A stretch of 5,620 nt of DNA, from positions 1 through 5,620 of the forward strand of contig WRAA01000142.1 of the NCBI GenBank assembly GCA_009780445.1, in the 5' to 3' direction. The notes beneath the pieces were generated by a model. It saw only the letters and a list, made by a program, of their open reading frames with translations, made no database searches and was not told the DNA's origin. The position numbers were made by a program, and so were the translations under genes. Source of the DNA: Defluviitaleaceae bacterium. Its GTDB lineage: Bacteria > Bacillota > Clostridia > Lachnospirales > WRAA01. How positions within the stretch are numbered: position 1 is the stretch's first letter; the number at the start of each line of letters is the position of its first letter. Of this stretch, positions 1 to 5,620 are shown one piece after another.

Positions 1-794
1 ACATCGTATTCATGGATCACATGATGCCCGATATGGACGGCATGGAGGCCACGGGCATACTGCGCAAAATGGGTTACGACCGCCCGATAGTCGCCCTTAC
101 GGCCAACGCAACCTTCGGCGCGTCGCAGATGTTCCTTGAACACGGGTTCGAGGGCTTTATCTCCAAGCCGATAGACCCGAACAAGCTGGACACCTGCCTT
201 GTAAAGCATATCGGCAGTGACCCGCAGGCACGGCACGAGGCGGCCGCGGCGGTTGATTCCGCCGTGTCCGGAAAGCTTGTGGAGTCCTTCCTTATCGACG
301 CGCAGAAATCCTTTGCCGTGCTGGAGCCTCTGCTTGGGCAGGAGCTGGACGCAAGCGCGCTGAAGGCCTACACGATCCAGACCCACGCCATGAAGAGCGC
401 GCTCACCAATATTGGCAACTTCGAGCTGGCCGCCATCGCGGGAGTCCTTGAGGACGCCGGGCGGGACGCGGATGTGGGCACAATTGAGGAACGCACACAG
501 AGCTTCCTGCAAGCCGTGCGTGAAGTTGTGGGCGTTTTGCAGAGCAAGCACAAGGACCAAACGCCCGACGAAGCGGAGGACACAGCCGCCCTGCGCGAAC
601 AGCTGATGGCCGTATCAACGGCCTGTGAAATGTATGACATGCGCGTGAAGGACACGATAAATACGCTGAAACAGGGCAAGCTATCGCGCAAGACACGGGA
701 GGCTCTGGCCGAGATCGAAAAGCATCTGCTGATGAGCGATTATGACGATGCCGCGCTGTTGGCCAAACAAGTTGCCGAAAGTATGGAAGGGTAG
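1..794 (+). CDS. Hybrid sensor histidine kinase, C-terminal part (receiver + Hpt), 5'-truncated by the window
   Basis: The reading frame is already open at the window edge (first whole codon at 3) and ends with TAG at 792-794. The first residues, IVFMDHMMPDMDG, are the core of a receiver domain: the phospho-accepting Asp is codon 15-17, the conserved Thr lies in ALTANA and the Lys in ISKP. The fragment therefore cannot be the true N-terminus, and the ATG at 12 is internal. An Hpt domain follows, with the motif THAMKSALTNIG; its phosphorylatable His is codon 384-386. The last ~70 residues form a charged helical tail ending in a DYDDAALLAKQV-type segment. The receiver closely resembles that of the large kinase at 1837-5370, so the missing upstream part is probably also a PAS/HisKA/HATPase sensor (inference). 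The receiver would relay phosphate from the kinase core to the Hpt His, and from there to a separate response regulator, most plausibly the HD-GYP protein that starts on the next base. Confidence 0.9.
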   Translation, partial: IVFMDHMMPDMDGMEATGILRKMGYDRPIVALTANATFGASQMFLEHGFEGFISKPIDPNKLDTCLVKHIGSDPQARHEAAAAVDSAVSGKLVESFLIDAQKSFAVLEPLLGQELDASALKAYTIQTHAMKSALTNIGNFELAAIAGVLEDAGRDADVGTIEERTQSFLQAVREVVGVLQSKHKDQTPDEAEDTAALREQLMAVSTACEMYDMRVKDTINTLKQGKLSRKTREALAEIEKHLLMSDYDDAALLAKQVAESMEG

Positions 795-1844
795 GTGTCT
801 GCGTTGAGTAAGATCGTGTTTGTTATCGACGACAGCATCAGCAACCTTACTATGGCGGAAGATGCCCTTAGCGCGTCCTATTCCGTCATGACGATACCAT
901 CGGGTGCCAAGGCGGTTTCGCTGCTGGAGAAGGTGCGGCCGGAGATTATTCTGCTGGACATCGAGATGCCTGCCATGGATGGTTTTGACGTGCTGAGATA
1001 TCTGAAGGCAAGCGACAGGTTCTGCGACATCCCCGTGATATTCCTCACGGCGAAGATAGACCACGCCACGGAGATCGAGGCACTAAAGCTGGGTGTGGTG
1101 GACTTCATAAGCAAGCCGTTTAACCCCGCGGTGCTGCTGAACCGCGTGAAGCACCATATCGACGTAAGCAGCCTGGTGCGCGAGCGGACGAAGGAGCTTT
1201 ACAGCGTGAGGCACGATATCATCTTCGTGCTGGCCGACATGGTCGAAAACCGCGACGAATCCACGGGGGATCATCTGGGGCGCACCAGCAGGCTTGTGAA
1301 CATGCTGCTGATGAAGATGCTGGAGAGCAAGGTCTACCACGACGAGATCAACACGTGGGACTTCGAGGTTATGGCCGAATGTTCCCTCCTGCACGACGTG
1401 GGCAAGATAAGCACGCCTGATGCGATCCTCAAGAAACCCGGCAAGCTCACGGTCGAAGAGTTCGAGATTATGAAGGAACACACCGTCGCGGGGAGGCGTA
1501 TTCTCGACAAGGTTATCGCCCGAAGCGGCGAGAACATCTTCCTGCGTAACGCGAAGCTCTTTGCGATATCGCATCACGAACGCTGGAACGGCACGGGATA
1601 CCCCTTTGGCCTGCGCGGGCAGGAGATTCCGCTGCACGGGCGCATAATGGCGATTGTGGACGTTTTCGACGCGCTTATGTCCAAGCGGGTGTACAAGAAC
1701 GCATACTTGGCGGAACATTCGCTGGAAATTATTGTGAAGGAACGCGGCGAACACTTTGACCCGCAGATTGTGGATGTGTTCGTGAGTATATGGGATAGGA
1801 TAGCGGCAAGCTATGCTGAAGGTGATGGGATGGCGCATGGATAA
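795..1844 (+). CDS. Two-component response regulator with HD-GYP domain (RpfG-like cyclic-di-GMP phosphodiesterase)
   Basis: A 349-residue protein. Residues ~6-125 are a receiver: acidic pair D12/D13, phospho-acceptor D55 in LLDIEMPAMDG, T85 and K107. A short helical linker leads to an HD-GYP domain (~135-335) with every expected motif: E151 with TGDHLGR (H160), the HD pair H200-D201 followed by GK, H229 in KEHT, HHERWNGTGYP (260-270) and D289 in DVFDAL. HD-GYP proteins hydrolyse cyclic-di-GMP to pGpG/GMP at a two- or three-metal site, and intact ligands here predict activity. The length is usual for RpfG-type regulators. It lies between two Hpt-bearing hybrid kinases, so it is the likely phosphorelay end point (inference). 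The start is uncertain. GTG at 795 abuts the upstream TAG and has GAAGGG only 3 nt ahead. TTG at 804 has AGGTG 6 nt ahead and would give MSKIVFVIDDS, a typical receiver N-terminus. Either start implies translational coupling to the upstream gene. Confidence 0.95.
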   Translation: MSALSKIVFVIDDSISNLTMAEDALSASYSVMTIPSGAKAVSLLEKVRPEIILLDIEMPAMDGFDVLRYLKASDRFCDIPVIFLTAKIDHATEIEALKLGVVDFISKPFNPAVLLNRVKHHIDVSSLVRERTKELYSVRHDIIFVLADMVENRDESTGDHLGRTSRLVNMLLMKMLESKVYHDEINTWDFEVMAECSLLHDVGKISTPDAILKKPGKLTVEEFEIMKEHTVAGRRILDKVIARSGENIFLRNAKLFAISHHERWNGTGYPFGLRGQEIPLHGRIMAIVDVFDALMSKRVYKNAYLAEHSLEIIVKERGEHFDPQIVDVFVSIWDRIAASYAEGDGMAHG

Positions 1845-4800
1845 GTATAACTCGGCAGAACGGCGCGACTATACAGTACACTTGCTGATACTGGTGGCGG
1901 CGGGGCTGATCATCCTTGTAGGGATAACGATTGTGGTGCCGCTGTATGAAACATCCGTTGCTGTTATCATTGCGATCGGCGTGCTGATCGGCATTGGTGT
2001 TGCCATTGTGAAGGTGGGTCAGGCTCTTGAACGGGAGCGTGATGTAAGTGACCTGAACGAAATATTCTTCGCCAACATGCCGCTGGGCATGAACATTTGG
2101 AATGATGAATACAAGCTTATCTCGACCAGCAAGCAGTCTCTGGAGCTGTTCGGCGCGCAAAGCAAGGAGGAGTATCTGGAACGGTTCTTCGAGTTTTCGC
2201 CGCCGACCCAGCCTTGCGGAACTCCTTCCCCCGAAAAGGCCAGGGGTTATGTCAAGCAAGCTTTCACAGACGGACGCGCCAAGGCCGAATGGATGTACCA
2301 AAACTCCAAGGGAGAGCCGATCTCCGCAGAGCTTGTTCTTGTGCGCTTTGCCCACAAGGGCAAGAACTATGTCGTCGTGTACATATTCGATATGCGTTCA
2401 CTGCGCGAGCAGGAAGAGACAAACCGTATGATGCTGGAGTCCTGCCCGATGTTTATAGAACTGTGGGACGACAGCTTACAGCTCGTTGAGTGCAGCCAGA
2501 AGGCCAACGAGTTTTTTGGCCTGACCGGAAAGAACGAGTATATCGAGAGGTATGATGAGCTTGTGCCTAAGTACCAGCCATGCGGCACGCCTACGATGTC
2601 CAAGGCCAAGGATCTTTTGCGGCTGGCGTTTTCCGAGGGTTATGCCCATTCGGAGTGGGTGCATATACACCCGCTCACGGGGGAAGTGCTTAACGTGGAG
2701 ATCACGTTGGTGCGCATACGGCGCGGCGGGCGTGACTTTGTAGTGGGCTACAACCATGATCTGCGCCCGCTTCGCAACGCAATGGACAAGATGCAGGAAG
2801 CCGGCAACATGGCGCGCATTTTGCTCGAGACTTCGCCCCTGCTCATAGAAGTGTATGACGAAAATTTTAATGTGATCGACTGCAACCAGCAGACGCTGGA
2901 CATGTTCGGCCTTACCTACAAGGAAGAGTACATACAGCGTTATGACGAGTTTACGCCGGAGTTCCAGCCCTGCGGCACGCCTTCAAAAGAGATGATAGAG
3001 GCACACAACCGGCTGGTTCTCGAAATAGGTTTCCTGCGCCATGAATGGATGCACAGGCTTCCAAACGGCCAGCCCCTGCCTGTGGAGGCCACGTGCGTAT
3101 GTGTCGAGCAGGACGGCAGGCGGCTGATAGTCGGCTATTCCCACGACCTGCGCAACATCAAGAGCGCGCTGACGGAAGTCCGCAAGGCCGACGAACGCGC
3201 CGCTCTGATGCTTAACGCCACGCCGCTGTCCTGCTTTATGGCAAGGCCGGTATTTGCCGGCGTGGGCGAGGTTGACGTGGAGGCTATCGACTTTAACAAC
3301 GCGGCTATCGAGCTGTTTGGTTTTGCCGACAAGGAGGACGCCTTCAACCGCTTCTACGATATATTCGAGAAGGCAGAGGACGAGGCGCCGCGGTCGAAAA
3401 TCCCCATTGACGACGCCGCGGCCGCGCTGGAGAAGGGCAGGGTCGATTTTGAGTACATGCACAGGCGGCTGGACGGCGAGCTGATCCCCTGCAATGTCAC
3501 CCTTGTGTCTGTGAACTATATGGGCGAGAAGGTCCTGGCGTGCTACCAGCAGGATCTGCGCCCGATAAAGGCCGCGCTGGACAAGGTGCGGGAGACCGCG
3601 GAGGAGAGCAACAAGGCGAAGAGCCGCTTCCTGGCAAGGATGAGCCACGAGATCCGCACGCCCATCTCCGCCGTTCTGGGTATATCTGAAATACAGCTGC
3701 AAAACCCCGATCTGTCCCCCGTGATTGAAGAATCCTTCGCCAAGATATTCGATTCCAGCAACGTGCTGCTTAGCATCGTAAACGACATTCTGGATCTCTC
3801 GAAGATCGAGGCCGAAAAGATGGACTTGGCACACAAGGAGTATGAGGTCGCCAGCCTTATCAGCGACACCGTGCAGCCCCACATCGTATTCATCAACGAC
3901 AAGGATTTGGATTTCACCTTAAACGTTGACGAGAACCTGCCGAAGGCTCTCATCGGCGACGACCTTCGGATCAAGCAGATTATCAACAACTTGCTGTCGA
4001 ACTCGTTTAAGTACACAGAGTCCGGTTATGTCAACCTGTCCTTGAAGTATGGGCCTTGCGAGGCATTTGACGCGGCTGAGATGCGCCTTGTTATCGAGGT
4101 GAGCGACACCGGCCTCGGCATGACGCCGCAGCAGATAAGCACCCTCTACAACGAATACATGCGCTTTCACGAGAACGAGAAGCAGTCTGTGGGCGGCACG
4201 GGGCTGGGTATGCCCATTGTGCATAGCCTGGTGAAGATGATGGACGCGTCGATTGATGTGGAGAGCGAAGTGGGCATCGGCACCAAGGTTACGGTGTGTA
4301 TACCGCAGAAGATCGCCGAGGCCGAGGTGCTGGGCAGGGAGATGGCCGACAATCTGGAGCGGTTCGAGATCACCGCCAATTCGGCCAACAAGCGGTTCAG
4401 ATTTACGCCGGAGCCTATGCCGTACGGGCGTGTGCTGGTGGTGGACGACATAAGCGCGAACCTGTACGTGGCCAGCGGCTTGCTTGCGTTCTACAGCCTG
4501 GGCGTCGAGACATGCGAGAGCGGGTTCACCGCTATCGAGAAGATTAAGTCCGGCAATGTGTATGACATAGTGTTTATGGATCAGATGATGCCGGGCATTA
4601 ACGGCACGGAGACCATGCGCGTTCTGCGTGATATGGGCTACAACGAGCCGATTGTCGCGCTTACGGCCAACGCGCTTATCGGCCAGGCCGAAGAGTTCAT
4701 CAACAACGGTTTCGACGGTTTTATCTCCAAGCCGATTCAGACGGTACACCTAAACACCATCCTGCTGAAGTACATCAAGGACAAACAGCCGGAGGACGTA

Positions 4801-5370
4801 CTGCAGGCCGCCGCAACACTGGAGAGAACCGCCGGCAATATCGACACATTCCAGAACGACGCGGAACTGCTGGACAGGCTGCGTAAGGACTTTGTGCGGG
4901 ACCAGAAGAACACCGCCTCCGACATACGCCAATACTTGGCAAACGGAGACAAGGAGACCGCCCACCGCCTGGCGCACACGCTCAAGAGCCTGGCCAAGCT
5001 GATTCACGAGGAGGAGCTTGCGAAGATTGCGGAGCTTGTCGAGAGCTTGATCTCGGCGGGTAAGGTTCCGGACAACACGATGATCAGCCATTTGGAGCAA
5101 GAGCTGGACTGCGCGGTGAAGAGGCACTCCGCCGGCCACAAAATAACCAATCCGGGGACACAGCAGACCTTTGACAAAGACAAGGCCGCGGAAGTGCTGG
5201 GCAGGCTAAAGCCCTTGCTGGAACAGCGAAGCTCCGCAAGCGCGGACGTTCTGGGCGAGCTTGCCGCCCTGCCCGCAGCGGCGGTGCTGGCGCGGCAGAT
5301 AAAGACGTTCAACTTCCCCGCCGCGCTAAAGACGTTGATCACATTGCAAGATGTTTACGACGAGATGTAG
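1837..5370 (+). CDS. Membrane-anchored multi-PAS hybrid histidine kinase (4 PAS-HisKA-HATPase-receiver-Hpt)
   Basis: A 1177-residue phosphorelay kinase, numbered from ATG 1837. Two TM helices (~13-34 and 41-58) are joined by a very short loop. Four PAS-like domains follow (~72-190, 196-313, 326-444, 456-580). HisKA has H604 in SHEIRTPISAVLG. HATPase_c has an intact N box (NNLLSNSFKYTESG, 717-730), G1 (DTGLGM, 757-762) and G2 (GGTGLGM, 786-792). The receiver has D870/D871, phospho-acceptor D915 in FMDQMMPG, T943 and K965. The Hpt domain has H1047 in AHTLKS, and a helical tail ends in FNFPAALKTL. The enzyme should autophosphorylate H604, pass phosphate to D915 and then H1047, and finally to a response regulator, probably the HD-GYP protein just upstream. 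ATG 1837 overlaps the upstream stop by 8 nt (ATGGATAA), a common coupled arrangement. In-frame ATGs at 1813 and 1825 are alternatives adding 8 or 4 residues. No frameshift or missing catalytic residue is seen. The ligand is not predictable from the sequence. Confidence 0.95.
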   Translation: MDKYNSAERRDYTVHLLILVAAGLIILVGITIVVPLYETSVAVIIAIGVLIGIGVAIVKVGQALERERDVSDLNEIFFANMPLGMNIWNDEYKLISTSKQSLELFGAQSKEEYLERFFEFSPPTQPCGTPSPEKARGYVKQAFTDGRAKAEWMYQNSKGEPISAELVLVRFAHKGKNYVVVYIFDMRSLREQEETNRMMLESCPMFIELWDDSLQLVECSQKANEFFGLTGKNEYIERYDELVPKYQPCGTPTMSKAKDLLRLAFSEGYAHSEWVHIHPLTGEVLNVEITLVRIRRGGRDFVVGYNHDLRPLRNAMDKMQEAGNMARILLETSPLLIEVYDENFNVIDCNQQTLDMFGLTYKEEYIQRYDEFTPEFQPCGTPSKEMIEAHNRLVLEIGFLRHEWMHRLPNGQPLPVEATCVCVEQDGRRLIVGYSHDLRNIKSALTEVRKADERAALMLNATPLSCFMARPVFAGVGEVDVEAIDFNNAAIELFGFADKEDAFNRFYDIFEKAEDEAPRSKIPIDDAAAALEKGRVDFEYMHRRLDGELIPCNVTLVSVNYMGEKVLACYQQDLRPIKAALDKVRETAEESNKAKSRFLARMSHEIRTPISAVLGISEIQLQNPDLSPVIEESFAKIFDSSNVLLSIVNDILDLSKIEAEKMDLAHKEYEVASLISDTVQPHIVFINDKDLDFTLNVDENLPKALIGDDLRIKQIINNLLSNSFKYTESGYVNLSLKYGPCEAFDAAEMRLVIEVSDTGLGMTPQQISTLYNEYMRFHENEKQSVGGTGLGMPIVHSLVKMMDASIDVESEVGIGTKVTVCIPQKIAEAEVLGREMADNLERFEITANSANKRFRFTPEPMPYGRVLVVDDISANLYVASGLLAFYSLGVETCESGFTAIEKIKSGNVYDIVFMDQMMPGINGTETMRVLRDMGYNEPIVALTANALIGQAEEFINNGFDGFISKPIQTVHLNTILLKYIKDKQPEDVLQAAATLERTAGNIDTFQNDAELLDRLRKDFVRDQKNTASDIRQYLANGDKETAHRLAHTLKSLAKLIHEEELAKIAELVESLISAGKVPDNTMISHLEQELDCAVKRHSAGHKITNPGTQQTFDKDKAAEVLGRLKPLLEQRSSASADVLGELAALPAAAVLARQIKTFNFPAALKTLITLQDVYDEM
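2050..3576 (+). repeat. Tandem array of four PAS-like sensor domains inside the hybrid kinase (protein-level repeat)
   Basis: Four diverged units of ~118-125 residues occupy approximately 2050-2406, 2422-2775, 2812-3168 and 3202-3576. Shared landmarks are a start like (L/M)(E/N)(S/T/A)(C/S/T)P, an acidic turn (WND, WDD, YDE), a (L/M)FG or FFG motif, a (Y/F)-(D/F)-E-(F/L)-x-P segment, an E(W/Y)(M/V)H or EWMY strand, and an end motif of D(L/M)R followed by a helix entering the next unit. Units 1-3 carry QPCGTP, with Cys at residues 127, 249 and 379. Unit 4 lacks it, has an inserted stretch (ARPVFAGVGEVDVEA) near its start, and feeds directly into the HisKA helix. The repetition is visible in protein only and the DNA is well diverged, so this is an old duplication rather than a slippage repeat. 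Confidence 0.8.
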
Positions 5371-5371
5371 G

Positions 5372-5397
5372 GCGTGGGTATCATAACCACGCTTTTT
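5372..5397 (+). terminator. Rho-independent terminator of the signalling operon
   Basis: One base after the kinase stop codon a 6-bp perfect GC-rich stem forms: GCGTGG (5372-5377) pairs with CCACGC (5387-5392) around a 9-nt loop, followed immediately by TTTTT (5393-5397). The position and form are those of an intrinsic terminator. It separates the kinase operon from the exporter gene. The stem is short, so some read-through is possible. Confidence 0.75.
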
Positions 5398-5432
5398 CAT
5401 TGTCCGCAAGAAAGTCCGGGGTGATGTGGCAA

Positions 5433-5461
5433 TTGACGTAGGGCGGTTCATACTATATACT
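5433..5461 (+). promoter_or_regulatory. Sigma70/sigmaA-type promoter for the ThrE-family gene
   Basis: TTGACG (-35, 5433-5438) is separated by 17 nt from TATACT (-10, 5456-5461). Each hexamer has one mismatch to consensus and the spacing is optimal. Transcription would start near 5468, giving a leader of about 30 nt before the ATG at 5497. Its place just after a terminator and just before a gene supports real use. No operator-like palindrome is obvious around it. Confidence 0.75.
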
Positions 5462-5484
5462 GTAAAAGTTGAATTTTGCGGAGC

Positions 5485-5490
5485 GTGAGG
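5485..5490 (+). promoter_or_regulatory. Ribosome binding site for the ThrE-family gene
   Basis: GTGAGG lies 6 nt upstream of ATG 5497 and decides the start. The nearby ATG at 5492 is in another frame that stops after 15 codons, and it is only 1 nt from the Shine-Dalgarno. Confidence 0.65.
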
Positions 5491-5496
5491 TATGGC

Positions 5497-5620
5497 ATGG
5501 ACTTGGAGCATACAGATACAGGTACGGAAAAGGCGTTAAAGACGGCTACTTATGCCGGGGAGCTGATGTTGGTGTCGGGCGCGGAGGCCTCGCGGGTGGA
5601 GGACACGGTGCGGCGGATTC
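5497..5620 (+). CDS. Threonine/serine exporter (ThrE/YjjP) family protein, N-terminal part, 3'-truncated by the window
   Basis: Only the first 41 residues are present, and the frame runs off the window end. The stretch AGELMLVSGAEASRVEDTVRRI matches the well-conserved N-terminal signature of the ThrE/YjjP family (an (L/M)L-x-x-G-A-E-x-x-R-V-E-D-T-x-x-R-I pattern). In this family a cytoplasmic N-terminal region precedes several membrane helices, and characterised members export threonine and serine or, for YjjP with YjjB, succinate. In Firmicutes and related anaerobes the family is often split into a ~250-residue YjjP-like protein and a ~150-residue YjjB-like partner, so a partner gene may lie just downstream (inference). 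The start is supported by GTGAGG at a 6-nt spacing and by its own promoter. It is transcribed separately from the kinase operon, with no evident functional link. The substrate cannot be fixed from this fragment. Confidence 0.8.
   Translation, partial: MDLEHTDTGTEKALKTATYAGELMLVSGAEASRVEDTVRRI

Noticed and set aside
1083..1838. Minus-strand open frame opposite the HD-GYP gene
   Set aside because: The plus strand carries every HD-GYP motif intact. The antisense product is His- and Val-rich with no known family features, so it is a shadow frame.
2983..3882. Long open frame on the minus strand (~299 codons) opposite the kinase
   Set aside because: It is antisense to strongly supported PAS/HisKA coding sequence, its translation shows no recognisable domain, and long antisense frames are expected at this GC and codon bias.
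3881..3893. ACATCGTATTCAT, identical to bases 1-13 of the window
   Set aside because: It encodes the short peptide IVF in two unrelated contexts (receiver core versus the kinase linker before HATPase). A 13-base match without flanking similarity is best explained by chance and shared codons.
3919..4749. Minus-strand open frame opposite the HATPase and receiver regions
   Set aside because: It mirrors conserved coding sequence and is unusually His- and Arg-rich, as expected from antisense of Val- and Ala-rich codons. No start-site signal or family match is visible.
5402..5418. GTCCG direct repeats upstream of the promoter as a possible operator
   Set aside because: Five-base repeats with no symmetry and no overlap with the -35 or -10 are not enough to support a regulatory site.
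5492..5539. Small frame starting at ATG 5492
   Set aside because: It stops after 15 codons, sits only 1 nt from the Shine-Dalgarno, and is out of frame with the recognisable ThrE-family sequence starting at 5497.

Overview
The window is a tightly packed, all-plus-strand signalling operon followed by the start of an unrelated transport gene. By eye the GC content is moderately high (mid-to-upper 50s %, not computed). GTG is used as a start, and ATA and AGG codons are common, which argues against an enteric bacterium. The PAS repeats with a QPCGTP signature and the N-terminus of a split-type ThrE-like exporter suggest an anaerobic Clostridia- or Synergistes-like bacterium. That assignment is an inference with low to moderate confidence.

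Layout: (1) positions 1-794 are the 3' end of a hybrid histidine kinase, holding most of a receiver domain, an Hpt domain and a C-terminal helical tail. (2) Positions 795-1844 encode a receiver plus HD-GYP response regulator (RpfG type, predicted cyclic-di-GMP phosphodiesterase). It begins directly after the preceding stop codon. (3) Positions 1837-5370 encode a 1177-residue membrane-anchored hybrid kinase with two TM helices, four PAS-like domains, HisKA, HATPase, receiver, Hpt and a tail. Its start overlaps the HD-GYP stop. (4) A rho-independent terminator (5372-5397) closes the operon. (5) A near-consensus sigma70-type promoter (5433-5461) and a Shine-Dalgarno precede a gene at 5497, cut by the window end, for a threonine/serine exporter (ThrE/YjjP) family protein.

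Working model (inference): two paralogous hybrid kinases pass phosphate from His to Asp to Hpt His, and the Hpt His then phosphorylates the receiver of the HD-GYP protein lying between them. This would convert one or two input signals into hydrolysis of cyclic-di-GMP. No DNA-binding output domain or GGDEF cyclase is visible. The component families are all known. The less ordinary points are the convergent two-kinase layout, the repeated cysteine-bearing PAS signature, and a shared tail after the Hpt domain.
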